Part shown: positions 36,101 to 46,898 of the stretch, piece after piece
Position numbering within the stretch: position 1 is the first letter of the stretch
Layout: every line of letters starts with the position of its first letter
From: Bolinopsis microptera
Lineage: Eukaryota; Ctenophora; Tentaculata; Lobata; Bolinopsidae
Direction: 5' to 3'
Assembly (NCBI RefSeq): GCF_026151205.1
Contig: NC_087076.1
Location: forward strand, 5,694,902-5,758,901
DNA length: 64,000 nucleotides
Position numbers and translations under genes: made by a program
The notes under the pieces: model-generated
Told to the model about the DNA's origin: nothing
Database searches by the model: none
What the model saw: only the letters and a program-made list of their open reading frames with translations

Positions 36101-38162
36101 AGTTCACCCTCATTCCTCAGTCAATGATCCCTCATTATTCAACAGTTTCATTCTCCAATTGACAATTGGGCGTAGCCCGAGTTGAAAACTTGATGTTAGT
36201 TTGCACTTATGAGTTATGTAACGATATTAGTTACCTAAACTTGTTTAGCAATTTTAAACATTGTTTTATTTGGCTCAGAGGTTGTTTTAAGATGAAATTC
36301 ACAATGAATGAAAGTAAAAACTTAAAATCACAGTGAATGAAATTATGTAAAAGATCCCGGCAAATTTGATTTTGAGTGATTGACCGGGACCGGGACCAAG
36401 AATCCTGAATTGACCGGGATCATAAATCAGCATTTGACCGCGACCGGGATGAAAAATGTGACTTGACCCGGTTGACCGGGACCGGGATAACTCAAAATTG
36501 CCAATCCCGGTCACCTCCTGCTTCAGATCGGGGTAATATATTTATAATGTACAAAATGATACGCTCTCGAATGCACGCTTCCTTTTCCTCACCTTCGCAT
36601 CTTTGATCTTGTTAAGTAAAACACATAGTAAGGTTCCCCAGAAATGTCCTGTAAACTTGACTTTTTATTTAGGCCGGTAAAAACCCACAACTGACTGAGG
36701 TTTCGAAATACAGCCAAGAACTCAGATATGACACAATCAATTTTATGTGTATGAAACAAATTTTCAACTGTCTGGCGGCGATCAGCATGTCATACTGACT
36801 AAACTCTAATCGGTTTATGAAAATTACATCCCGGTTAATGAAAAGCGTAGCCTGGAGTTCCCGCTCCCAGGTAAAATACATACATAAATGAGGACCGCCA
36901 AGCAAGGAATGAAGAACGAAATTAAATATTATCTAATCGATTACAAATCTTGCAGATTCCTGAAATTAAATGTAAAATGCAGCTAAACTCGTGCATCTAA
37001 TAATAATATGACAATATGATAGAATTGTAATAATGCTACATGCTACGCGCGCTAAAACGATGAATCTAATTTAAATCTAGTAACCATATCAACGCGCAGT
37101 AACCATAGTAACGCGCTCGATTCAATTCCAGTATATTGCGACGAGTGTTTACATCACTAAATTAGCTGTAACTTTGTGTGATTATGGACGATCGTGCTAA
37201 ATTTAAGGCGCTGTGGCTAAAATCGTCCACTGAACCAACAGGTAAAATTTCAGAGAGATCGTCCCCAGCGCTCATTTTCACCTCGCGAATGATCAGCTCG
37301 CAGTGGGTAGTTTCTTGATAAACGATGGCTTGATAGTGAGGTAAATTGGGGTTTACGGTAAATCTGCGTTTGCGGTAAATTGGAGCGCAGTAAATCTGCA
37401 TTTGCGGTAAATTGGAACGAAGTAAATCGGAATTTATAAACAAGGCCAGGGCGAGGTTAATCGGACATCTGTGAATCGGAGCGCGCGGAGAATGTCGTAT
37501 ATGATCTACAAAGGCTGTAAGACCTCTGGAGTCGATGCAAACATTTTCAGACCTCTAGTTCATTAAAGGACTAGGAGGGCGTGGCAGCCTCATGATGATT
37601 AAAAAACATATTTTCCAATATCTGGCATTCTGGCTCATTATTGTTTATACGAAGTGGAAAACATACGATGTCAAGTTTAGAAACAATCACTAAGGTATTC
37701 TACTCTAAACTTAAGTTTTAATAATATGCAAAAATATTTTAACTTTATTATCATCACTCGATGGACGATGACGTCATCAAGTTAAGCGTTTTTAAAGCTT
37801 GATTGAGTATTCTTTCCTGTCGGGTCATCCTTTGGGATGTGGAGCTAAGTCTGGTTTGTATACTTAGGGGTTTCTCACATATTACGAAATAAATATTTTG
37901 GCAATTTTTAACCCCCTCCCCTCCTCAATAATCAACCGTAATCAAGACCCAACCCCCCCCCCCTCCTGACAGAAATATTACGTAATCATTGCCTGACCCC
38001 CCCCCCCCCCCCCCCCCTTTTTGCCTTTTTTCTCATTTTTCCCTGGAAACACTTTTTAGTACGTTTGATGCTACCCTGATCATAATCAGGCGAAATTATT
38101 GTTATGATATCCGGCCAAACACCTTTCAAACTACTTAAGTTATCTTAAACAATAATCTCAGA

Positions 38163-38247
<85 letters not shown>

Positions 38248-40301
38248 CTGTCTGTGTGTCTGCGTGTAATTTCCGAGCGGCTTCATCAAGAAAACGGTAA
38301 AAGTTACGGGGCTGGTTTTTTCGGTATAGTGCCGACAAAACTACGAGGAAGTCAAATGGTAGAGGGTTTTTAAATCGGTCGGTGGTAAGTGGTTTGATTG
38401 ATGGTTTTTGTACCACAAATGTTACATAAAATGGCTTGAGCAGCTTAATCAAGAAATCGGTAAGAGTTACAGGGCTTGCTCTCTTTCCCATTACTGCATA
38501 ATATTATGTATCGTTGGTACATATATCATTATTACACTGTCATGGATACTTTAAACTTTTAAACTTATTTATAGGGGAGTGAGCGCCTATAGCGGTCTGT
38601 TTGAACTGTAGAGATAGTTCATACTTTCATACGACAATGTAATGCATGTTTTCAAATATGCGGGTGTGGTGCGGAGTTAATAAAGTTTAAGATACTATTG
38701 GATACGTGAGGGCACTCCGAATAGAATTGTTCAGATAATGCGGGTTTTGACTCAGTAGGTAAATTTAAATACTCCTACCCTTTTTAACTGCGGCAGTGAA
38801 ATCCTGGCCGAAGGCCGGGTTACACTAGTAGTAGTTATATACCTTATCGGACCTTATTTGGACGGACATTACTTGAACGGACATAATTATGAACGGACAT
38901 TAATATGAACGCTAGAAGGCAATCAAAACCATCAAAAATCCGAATTTTTTTCATCTTTTTTAAAACTTTTTTAAAATTTTAGCAAATAATTTTCAAACCC
39001 ATTTTTCATACAGTAAGCAAAAAAAGCAGTTTTTAATCAGTAAACATGTTAAAATATGTGTACATGATTATTGTCTTATATCACATATCATCTTCATCAA
39101 ATGGGTTTTCGTGCATTAAATATTCCATGCTTAAAGCATCAGTAATACCCGCTTTTTGGAAACCTTTTTTTTAATCAAACTACCTCGGTCCTACATTTCA
39201 GTGTAAACTTTTATAACTATAAGTATAAGCAATTCGGCGTGAAGTGGTTTTATTTAAGACAACTTTAGGTTAACCTTAACATCACGTGGAGCTTTCAATT
39301 TCCCAACACTTATCTGTTTCATTACCTCCCCTGAGTAATATGAACTATAACAACGTCGGACAATGTTCTTGGCAACACGATTTAACGTAATATCTAGAGG
39401 CTGAAATGTGAAACAAGTGTGTGATGTTGGCGGGGACTAGCTCATGAACTATGTTGTTGAGTGCCATAATTTCGTTGAATTTTTCCGTCCCTTGAAGTGA
39501 TCCTTGAAAACATCATATACTAGAAAAGTTTTCTGTGCCTCCGGCAGACCAAGGAGAACTTTTCGTCGTTAACATACGGCACTATATGATGTTCTCGATA
39601 AAACGTATTGTTGTAGATTCATTTGCCCAATGTTTTTCGTTAAAAATAACCTCAAAGTCTTTCGGAAAGAAATGTAGATCAAGATATTGATAATGCCATA
39701 ATGTGACATTTACAATTTAGATCGTTAAAATTTTACAATAACTAGTTTTCATTGATTCAACGATATAGTTTAGTTTAATGATACTGATAGCTATTGAAAT
39801 TGACTGAAATTAAAAGTTGTCATATTCTGGACAAAAAGTTCGAAATGGAAACATTTTCGAAAAAAATTCAACGGACTTTAACTTGGACGGACATTAAATG
39901 AACGGACTTTATTTGAACGGACATTAAGATGAACGCTAGGGCCTCCAGCGTTCAAGTAATGTCCGTCCAAATAAGGTTCGATAAGGTAGTCGGATATCTG
40001 ATCAATTTCTAAATTTTATCACTATCACTATCAGAGTGAAATTGAGTGGAAATTGAATTAAAATATTGTCAAATTGTTATTATTGTAGAAGGTAAAAAAG
40101 AACATTTTGATAACTTAATCAACGACCAAATGATATCCAATAAGGTATATTCAATCATAATCGAAGCTGTTCTTATTAATTGATAAATTTTAGTATCAGT
40201 ATCAATTATGCATAGTCCATACCTTTTATTTGTTCAGCATCAGCAGGTCCGATTAACGTCACGAAAACCAAAGCCATCAACACAAGCCTTGGATACATCA
40301 T
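24123..40301 (-). CDS. Secreted kringle - ShKT - CCP/sushi protein
   Basis: Exons 40301-40223 (signal peptide, ending LIGPADA), 28540-28417, 28217-28170, 28070-27994 (kringle, C29-C108), 27762-27694, 27495-27436 (ShKT, six Cys at 114, 121, 130, 143, 147, 150) and 24320-24123 (CCP, Cys 155, 181, 197, 213). Every junction keeps frame, and every exon boundary between domains is phase 1, the signature of exon-shuffled extracellular modules. The kringle shows CQRWDSQSPNKH and GLQENYCRNPDG; the ShKT shows CIQWASLGHC and CKRSCNIC. The CCP lacks the usual Trp (Tyr instead). The gene does not end at 24123: the donor GTAATA is intact, and the likely continuation is the galectin-like exon at 2984-2569, which would give about 356 aa. 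The 11.7 kb first intron and the ShKT-CCP intron are filled with mobile DNA. Probable role: secreted recognition or matrix protein; unproven. Confidence 0.8.
24385..27221 (+). mobile_element. 5'-truncated non-LTR retrotransposon (LINE)
   Basis: Inserted antisense in the ShKT-CCP intron. Flanks AATAATCG (24377-24384) and AATAATTG (27222-27229) act as an 8-bp target duplication with one mismatch. The empty site is seen in the duplicated copy at about 41320-41360, where the flanks run together. It holds RT coding sequence at 24439-26583 and a 0.6 kb 3' region ending in repeated TTTCATTG words. Confidence 0.85.
24439..26583 (+). pseudogene. LINE reverse transcriptase, frameshifted
   Basis: RT motifs in order: NYRPISTLSVFGKIFEKL, GIFIDLSKAFDTIDH, FGVPQGSILGPLLFLLYMND and the catalytic FADD (as TFADDTN), then KFLGVIIDENLSWDDHI. 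The order and wording fit the jockey/CR1/L2 assemblage. The coding frame is broken twice: near 24905-24920 at an A-rich run (stop TAG, then continuation in another frame) and near 26190-26207 at a T run, after which KEHTKPIFKHNN resumes. The N-terminal endonuclease is missing. Not functional as it stands. Confidence 0.9.
27341..27389. repeat. Perfect 49-bp palindrome
   Basis: Arms of 24 bp (27341-27364 and 27366-27389) are exactly complementary around a single G at 27365. Located in the intron beside the second ShKT exon. Could extrude as a cruciform or fold as an RNA hairpin. Confidence 0.9.
28541..30689. other. Part of giant first intron, no exon seen
   Basis: AT-rich. Near 29100-29147 is a fragment matching one end of the foldback MITE at 56078-56344 (cgagtccaac...aaacctacaaat). 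Other open frames, such as 29888-30109, lack domain or splice support. Confidence 0.45.
30690..33880. repeat. Tandem repeat of about 400 bp, four degenerate units
   Basis: Recurring blocks are gaaaccaaaat(g/a)ga(a)acattgcc, ctcctggtatc(g/a)atacc and cattccatgaa(c/t)cagg, near 30799-30950, 31246-31420 and 33549-33730, with a partial unit to about 33880. The third unit is split by the inverted-repeat element at 31497-33455. Confidence 0.75.
31497..33455. mobile_element. Inverted-repeat element with many TGATTCAAAAATCACA motifs
   Basis: Ends share an inverted repeat of about 40 bp (AAGGTGGCACTAGAGATTGA near 31513 and its complement near 33420-33440). The interior carries at least ten copies or variants of TGATTCAAAAATCACA in both orientations (for example 31684, 31835, 31974, 32085 complement, 32162, 32937 complement). 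No transposase; non-autonomous, superfamily unknown. Target duplication not resolved. Confidence 0.7.
33881..35723. other. Intron DNA with a probable LINE 3' tail
   Basis: Near 35066-35108, gcctaagcggtatacaaataaagcg is followed by (TTA)n, a typical LINE 3' end on the plus strand. The segment acgtgcgaaagac near 34092 recurs near 35133 (gtgcgaaagac). I found no RT motif here, so only a fragment remains. Confidence 0.4.
35724..36520. mobile_element. hAT-like MITE with ACCGGGACCGGG subterminal repeats
   Basis: Ends CAGAAGGTGACCGGGA and TCCCGGTCACCTCCTG, flanked by a perfect 8-bp duplication CTTCAGAT (35716-35723, 36521-36528). Both ends contain dense GACCGGGACC iterations, giving a strongly G+C-rich subterminal zone around an AT-rich centre. 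No transposase. Confidence 0.88.
36529..38130. other. Intron DNA, no gene seen; poly-C tracts
   Basis: C runs occur near 37952-37963 and 37997-38018. Several tggtaaatt(g/c)gg-like words recur at 37337-37430. Nothing coding is supported. Confidence 0.4.
38131..38835. repeat. Dispersed repeat with (TG)n, copy 1
   Basis: A long (GT)n run at 38164-38246 is followed by a conserved block (acggtaaaagttacggggct, ttttttcggtatagtg) and ends near gccgggttacactagtagt. A second copy lies at 56690-57455 and a partial inverted one at 52680-52960, each with a different microsatellite at the same internal position. Confidence 0.75.
38842..39986. mobile_element. MITE with TA duplication, 1145 bp
   Basis: Terminal inverted repeats of 38 bp with one mismatch, beginning CCTTATCG(G/A)ACCTTATTTGG, flanked by TA on both sides. 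Repeated GAACGGACATTA words near both ends look like subterminal binding sites. No transposase. Confidence 0.85.
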
Positions 40302-40894
40302 GATTCTAAAAAAAAGTAAAATTACTTAATCAAGATAAAATAACACAGTTTTATGTTAACACTAAAAGTAAATTACTACACCGTGGTTACAGGCACGTAT
40401 CAAGGAGGATTTCTAGGGATTCGTGAACCCCCATTTGATTTATTAAGCTGCAAACTATTAAATAGTATAAAGGTTTAAACAAGGACATAATTATATTTTC
40501 TGAGTGCTGACTTACCTACGTCAAACTAGTAATTATAAACTCACAAAAGAAGAAAAGACGAACGACCGATTCAATATCCTCATTATTATAATTAACAATA
40601 TATCAATATATGTATCTTGATCTTAATGTATTAGCTCGTCACGAACGGAAGTCTATAAAACTGTATGTTCATTGTTCCTTCGGGTAACTAACAATGCGTT
40701 AAAGAGCCCTATATTTTACGTTGTCCAGGTCCAGAAAGTAAATTATATGTCAAGTCTTAACTCTGTTAAACGGACGAGAGTGTAATTGCTAAATGTGGAC
40801 CAACTATGGGGCTTACTGCGTAGGCTATGAGTAGGCAATCTATATTCTGTGGTTGCACCACGTACTATACTCCAGTAGCAGAGAGGGGTCGAGT

Positions 40895-41004
40895 GTGCAC
40901 TCCCTGCTACTGGAGTGTGCACTCCCTGCTACTGGAGTGTGCACTCCCTGCTACTGGAGTGTGCACTCCCTGCTACTGGAGTGTGCACTTCCTGCTACTG
41001 GAGT
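40895..41004. repeat. 22-bp minisatellite, five copies
   Basis: Unit gtgtgcactccctgctactg plus ga, almost identical between copies. Lies upstream of the signal-peptide exon, so it could sit near the host gene promoter. Frames through it are artefacts. Confidence 0.85.
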
Positions 41005-41218
41005 ATTAGTCGTGTCCATTCAAATAAATCAAGACTTTGCACTAGTAAATAAAACCATGTCTGCAAAAGTAGTCAAACAGTTTTTAAACTGATCAGATAA
41101 GGATGTTGTCCCAGCTGTTTTTACTAAAGTACTAACGACCTTTACTGCTTAATTTACTACTTTACTACCTTACTTCTTTATCTAATACTCTAACCCAGGG
41201 CTGATGGTGTTATAATGT

Positions 41219-41400
41219 CACACCTACGGGGACTCCTCCACCCGGACTTAGAAATCCATGTTCCACTGAGAGTGGAGGACAAGACACTGAAATTTAAAAG
41301 TATGACAGTATGAGTTTTAAGCACATGAAGGAATCAAATAATCGCAAATAATGCAATGTTAAGCTATTTGGCAGAGGTGAAAATTGAAATGCTGAAAACA
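41219..41400. pseudogene. Duplicated CCP exon end plus intron, LINE-free
   Basis: Matches the 5' part of the CCP exon (24262-24320) and its adjoining intron, then continues directly into sequence matching 27230-27290, skipping the LINE. Only about 60 bp of exon remain, on the minus strand and upstream of the signal-peptide exon, so it is not functional. Confidence 0.8.
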
Positions 41401-42218
41401 TAAACTTTAACTAGTTTGCTAGTTTTAAGTATATAAAAACATATTATGTGGCCAATCACCACCAACCACATCTATTTTTTGTTTGCTAGTTTTAAGTATA
41501 TAAAAACATGAGGAAGTGAAATAAAGATTGATTAGCGATCAATCAAACTTTAATCATTTTAAAAAGAAAAAACCAACTTTAGGATTCAATAATTTTGAGA
41601 TTATTGAACCGGCCGCGATTATAAATTTACTTCGAACGCAACCAACTAATTCTAAGCTCAAAATCTCAATTGCCTTCGTTGGACGAAGAAAATAATTCAA
41701 ACAGATATCTGTAGAAATGATATGTACATATAATAGGATCATGATATGAGGCTGATCACCACCAACCACATCTATTATTTGTCCAATTAAAATACTAATG
41801 AGACCAATAAGCTTCACAATAGTGGCTTCGCTGATAGTTGTCCTGGAAACAAAGGGTACGACTAATCATCCCAACTCAAGACGGCGCACCATGATACTGC
41901 TCTAACAGATAAACAATGAAAATAAATCAACTGATTCTCCGATTAATTCCAGCAACTATTAGTGGAAAACGTACAGAGATTAGCTATTGTTTAACCAATG
42001 GGCAAGGAGACGTGCGATGGCATTTATCACATTTAAGTATTGATCAAGCCTTACGGTGCAAGTTGCTTATAAAGCCGCCTACCATTTGTACTTAACCAAC
42101 ATATTTTATGTGAATAATCTTTTAATTTTGAGAGTTACCAAATCAACAACAAATGCATGAAGGGAGGATGAACTTAATGAGAGGCGTGAGTCACGGGCGT
42201 CACATCACTGGTTGTGGT
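41401..42218. other. Non-coding DNA with a small duplication
   Basis: gctagttttaagtatataaa recurs at about 41419 and 41483; atcaccaccaaccacatct recurs at about 41456 and 41755. No gene recognised; the minus frame 41554-41817 has no known domain. Confidence 0.4.
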
Positions 42219-42366
42219 GGAAGAGGCGTTGTGGAAGAGGCGTTGTGGAAGAGGCGTCGTGGAAGAGGCGACGTGGAAGAGGCGTCGTGGAATAGGCGTC
42301 GTGGAAGAGGCGTCGTGGAAGAGGGGTCGTGGAAGAGGGGTGGTGGAAGAGGGGTGGTGGAAGAGG
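42219..42366. repeat. 14-bp minisatellite, about ten copies
   Basis: Unit ggaagaggcgt(t/c)gt, drifting to ggaagaggggtggt at the right end. Because 14 is not a multiple of 3, every frame is open with a 14-residue period; these Arg/Glu-rich frames are artefacts of the repeat. Confidence 0.85.
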
Positions 42367-43686
42367 AAGGAGCATTATATAAACAAAGATCTTGGGTCAG
42401 TCACCATGATGGCTTGTTTGGTGCTGGTGGAAGAAGAGTCGGACTTTTAATCAGAGTTAATTAATAATTGATATTTGATAATTTTTTATTTGATAGTTTA
42501 GTCTGATATTGATATTAATATTGATTATATTGATATTGTTATTATTGAATGAAGCTAACTCCAGACATAAATAATACTACTTCTTAACAAAGGGACTTGG
42601 AGTATAAACGACCAATTTTGCATAATTGTCTTTCCAACCAAGAATTCAGGAGGCAAGGGTGGGTGCGTAAACTTTATGGTCTGCACTCTCAGATCCTGTA
42701 TCACCCTGGATTCATTTCGACGTATTTTTGGTAAAAGTATACATATACTTTCTGGTCACTCTCTTGCTACTCCAAGTCCCCTAAGATATATGGTCTAAAG
42801 TTTGCACTAGTTATATTATATATAAAATATGTTTTTGTCTGCTTTAACTGATACTAAATAAAATTGTTGTTTTCTTGAAATTGTTGTTTTCTTGACTCTA
42901 CTCAGTGCTGAGAGTTTGCCACCGTCGTAAGCAGATCTTTATCTTAGATGTAGTGGTCATAAGTTATTTTAAGTTATCTTAGATTATGTAGACTTCATTT
43001 AGTTAGGAAGAAGGGAGTTTTGATGTTTTTTATTGTGTTCGTTGCGTTTTATATGATTTGTTTCCGCGCGGTGTACTGTAGTAGTATAATAGTCAGAGGA
43101 AAGACTATTAATCAGTGAACTATCAACTAATCCTACTTGTATGACCTTTATTACAATAAGGCGAAACAGGAATACAGCCTGTTTACAGTTTTTCCTATAT
43201 AAATTGTTTAATGGACGAATAAAAAAGTTTGCTTGAAAATGTAAGTATCAAGAAATTGTGATTAACTAAACAGTCACTGTCAGTACGATTAAAAACGAAA
43301 ATCAAAATAGGGTCTTAATATTCCGACATCGGCTTCAAAAGTTCAGGTGCTGATTTTATAGGACATCCGATCAGATCAACTTGTGTAAACTAAATTGTTA
43401 TTAGAGGACGGCAACACTGCGCTCATTTGAAGAAGCCAGAAACTGAGTCGTAGATGGTTGGGCTATTTGACTGCTGGGTGGGGGCCTGCTCCTTCCCCTT
43501 CCCCTTCTCACCTCGAGCTGGCTCTGAAATGTTGGGTATATTTATTTGAAGACCAGAGGAATGGAAAATGCAACTTGATTTCTTAAAAGTTAATTAATCA
43601 AACTTTTAATCTGAATATTGAACGATCATGTCACATTTTCAAGCTATACCGTACTAAAAAGTGGTCTAGCTAACCTAAAGCGGACC
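42367..43686. other. Intergenic DNA, no gene seen
   Basis: AT-rich sequence without recognisable exons. A local duplication of attgttgttttcttga occurs near 42862-42893. Confidence 0.4.
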
Positions 43687-44041
43687 CTTTGTCTTTCCCG
43701 CTGAACACACTACCCATGAAACACTAACCTATAGCTTTGTCTTTCCCGCTGAACACACTACCCATGAAACACTAACCTATAGCTTTGTCTTTCCCGCTGA
43801 ACACACTACCCATGAAACACTAACCTATAGCTTTGTCTTTCCCGCTGAACACACTACCCATGAAACACTAACCTATAGCTTTGTCTTTCCCGCTGAACAC
43901 ACTACCCATGAAACACTAACCTATAGCTTTGTCTTTCCCGCTGAACACACTACCCATGAAACACTAACCTATAGCTTTGTCTTTCCCGCTGAACACACTA
44001 CCCATGAAACACTAACCTATAGCTTTGTCTTTCCCGCTGAA
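43687..44041. repeat. 48-bp minisatellite, 7.4 copies
   Basis: Unit begins ctttgtctttcccgctgaac and ends gaaacactaacctatag; copies are identical as far as I can read, indicating very recent expansion. Confidence 0.92.
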
Positions 44042-44796
44042 CTTTAACAAAATGAAATTGCACAAGCTTGGAATGCGGTTCTCATAAGAAAATTAGCTCT
44101 TTTGGCTACAAAATAGCACGTATGGTTTTGAACATCTATAATATGTTTTTTTTGATATTATATATCAATTAATCGCTGTTTCCTGACTTTCCACACTCAA
44201 CCAAAATGTGTTTCTCCTATATCAGTCACAACAATGTTATGTCCTGAAACCATGCACTAGTTTTGCTATGTTTAGTAAGGGTGTTCCGATCATTGCAATA
44301 TATGTACAAAATTTGTTCGTCTTGTAACCACCAGTATTATTATTTTATTTTCTATTATATAGAGATTTTTTGGAAATTTTGGAGATATTTGTGGATGATT
44401 CTTTATGTCATAAAAAATTTTTGTACATTACTGTTTACCAGCGCCAGAAAAAAAAGACATGCTGAAGTCCTTCCTCTTCACATGTATTTTGCAGAATTAT
44501 AAAATGTATTTCCCCAGCAAGTCCATTCCTCCTGACTACTGTTTGGGCAGATTTAAGAAAGATGGGTAATTAACTGGTTAGCCCTCATCTCAACCTACTT
44601 TTTACTTTTACATTTACTTATCAGATGTGATGCTGCTGCAACATTGGCTTAAAATGGATTGGCCTGGGGACATTTGGTTCAGTAATTTTCATGCTTCAAA
44701 ACACTCCTTTTTTGACAAAACACATATATGCTGAAATAAATACACACTTTATTTTAGGCTTGGTGGGGTATGGGCAAGGATATAAAGGTTTTTTTC

Positions 44797-45645
44797 CAAA
44801 TCGTCGTTTGAAATGTGGGACAATTTTGAAAAACTTAACTTAAGTACTACAAAACTGCGCGTGTTTGCTCTAGATACAACACACTATTTTTAGAGATTTT
44901 ACGTGGTGTATCCTCTTAAATCGCCTTGTTCAATTTTAAAGAGGGCCACCAAAAAGGGAGGGGCGGCCAAATAGGGGGGCGCTTTTTTTCGGCTGGGCCC
45001 AACAGTCAACGTTAACACGCCACTGCTAAGCGACCCTGCTAAAAGATCAGAATCGTGTAAGGGTCCCCTTCAGTCAGTACAGAAGGGTAAAATATGAATA
45101 TTTCGGAATATATAAGGCAGGTGATATCGAAAATGGAATGGGGGAGGGTTGACAATGAAAGAGACAGTTGCCCCTAGGATAAAGGGAATGAAAAGGGGTA
45201 AAATAAAGGAGGGTGTGAGGTGACCTGAGCCATGGCTGGAAATAGACGGTACAGAAGCCAGGAGTATCCTCTCTCTTTCTTTCTCTTTATCATTTAAAAG
45301 GGGAACCCTTTACAAGATTCTAGATCTTTAATAGGTCCCACTCCATTTAACAAAAAAAAAAACCCTTTACATTGTGGTTTTCCTTCTCATACACTAAGGA
45401 GCATGGCGTAAACATTGCCTGTTGCGCCCCCTGCCGGGAAAAGAAAAAGCGCCCCCCTGTTGGCGCCCCCTCCCCTTTTGGTGCCCTCCCTAAAATTGAA
45501 CACATTAGGGTGATTTTAAAGAATACGCCGTAAAATCTCTAAAAAAAAAAAGTGTGTATCCCTAGAGCAAAACGCAGCAGTTTTGCTAGTACTTTTAGCT
45601 AATTTTTCTTTCGAAATTGTTCCCACATTCAAACGAACGATTTGG
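44797..45645. mobile_element. Foldback element with arms of about 210 bp
   Basis: Left arm 44797-45004 and right arm 45418-45645 are diverged inverted copies (gagggccaccaaaaagggag versus ctccccttttggtgccctcc; ttagagattttac versus gtaaaatctctaa). The 410-bp centre is unrelated. Family unknown. Confidence 0.65.
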
Positions 45646-46187
45646 GTTGTGGCGCCCGCCCTAAGACGGCGACCCCCTGCACAGCGGGTCAGCAGGCCTT
45701 TCATTACCCACTGCAAAGGAAGGTGCTGCATAGACCCGACGGAGTCCCTTAGCTGAGCGTCAATGACCGCTCACGCTCAGGGACTAATGATGCACCAGCA
45801 GGAGGAGTTAGGTGACTCCAAAAGTTCATCCAGGGTTTTGGGTTCAATGAGCGTTTGGTGCAGTTATTACCATAATAATCCCTCCAGGGACTATGATACA
45901 CCAACATCCCTGAGATGAGCGTCATTTGACAGACATATGTTCTAGATAGCAGTATTTGACGCCTGTGATGGAGTTCAACTGCCGGTCCTCTCAATTCAAT
46001 TCCGTTGATGAGGGTAGAGCTGAGGTTTTTTAAAAAAATGTGTCTCATGTTTGTTGTGTACAGCAATAATACATGATCTTAATTCTATATTATCTGTAGA
46101 TTTGATCACCAAAAACCACTAACAAGAGGCATTGTAATCAATTGTAAACATACAAATTTAGATGAACTGGTCTCTAAATGTTTCGTG

Positions 46188-46712
46188 AGCAGATTTTGAT
46201 ATGCCGGTTTAACTTTGTATTTTTTTTCACAGCGCAAACGAAGGTAGAATTTCCTTTCACCAAACTAATACTTTTAAATGCTGGAATGGAATCCGTTCTG
46301 AAAAGTGGTAAAGGTTTCTTTATATTCAGAAACACTTTTATTTCCTAACAGCCACTGCTTCCGCCCCAGCCATACAAGCCTTGTGATAATTTTAATAACA
46401 TCATATTTGATCGAGATGTAAGGAAAGTTTATTATCATGAGTATACAACCCTGATTTTGTTGCTGGTATTAACTCTTCTCATCATATTGATAAAAAAAAA
46501 AAAAAAAATTGTTAATAATTTGTTTAATATAGTAGTACTAACTAATATGGTTCCTGTGTGCAGATTTGATATTCCGGTTTACTTTGTATTTTCACGAAGG
46601 AATTCTTCACCAAACAAATAATTTTATGCTGGAATGGAATCCGTTTTCGTGTAAAGGTTCTTTTCTATTTCAGAAACAGTTTTATTACCTAACAGCACAG
46701 TAATATGGTGTG
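46188..46712. repeat. Direct repeat of about 150 bp
   Basis: 46188-46352 and 46558-46712 are diverged copies sharing gctggaatggaatccgtt and cacgaaggaattcttcacc-like blocks, separated by 200 bp that include an A run. Confidence 0.7.
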
Positions 46713-46898
46713 TTTTCACTGCTTTGTCATACTGGGTTTTGCGAATTGTTTTTTTTTGAAACCTTCATTCAAGTAGATATATAGCATTTGTAGGATCAAT
46801 ATTTGGTTGATTTTCCTTTTCGTATAATGAACTGCATATGTATCTTACTACTGCTAACTGCAAATAATTCTGTAATATCTCGACTTACTTATTTGTAG

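Noticed and set aside
38135-38491. Cys/Val- and Thr/His-repeat frames through the (GT)n tract
   Set aside because: Translation of a dinucleotide microsatellite.
42153-42464. Arg/Glu-rich protein with 14-residue period
   Set aside because: Produced by the 14-bp minisatellite; several frames give similar text.
45749-46066. 105-codon minus-strand frame
   Set aside because: No domain and no splice support; lies in repeat-derived sequence beside the foldback element.
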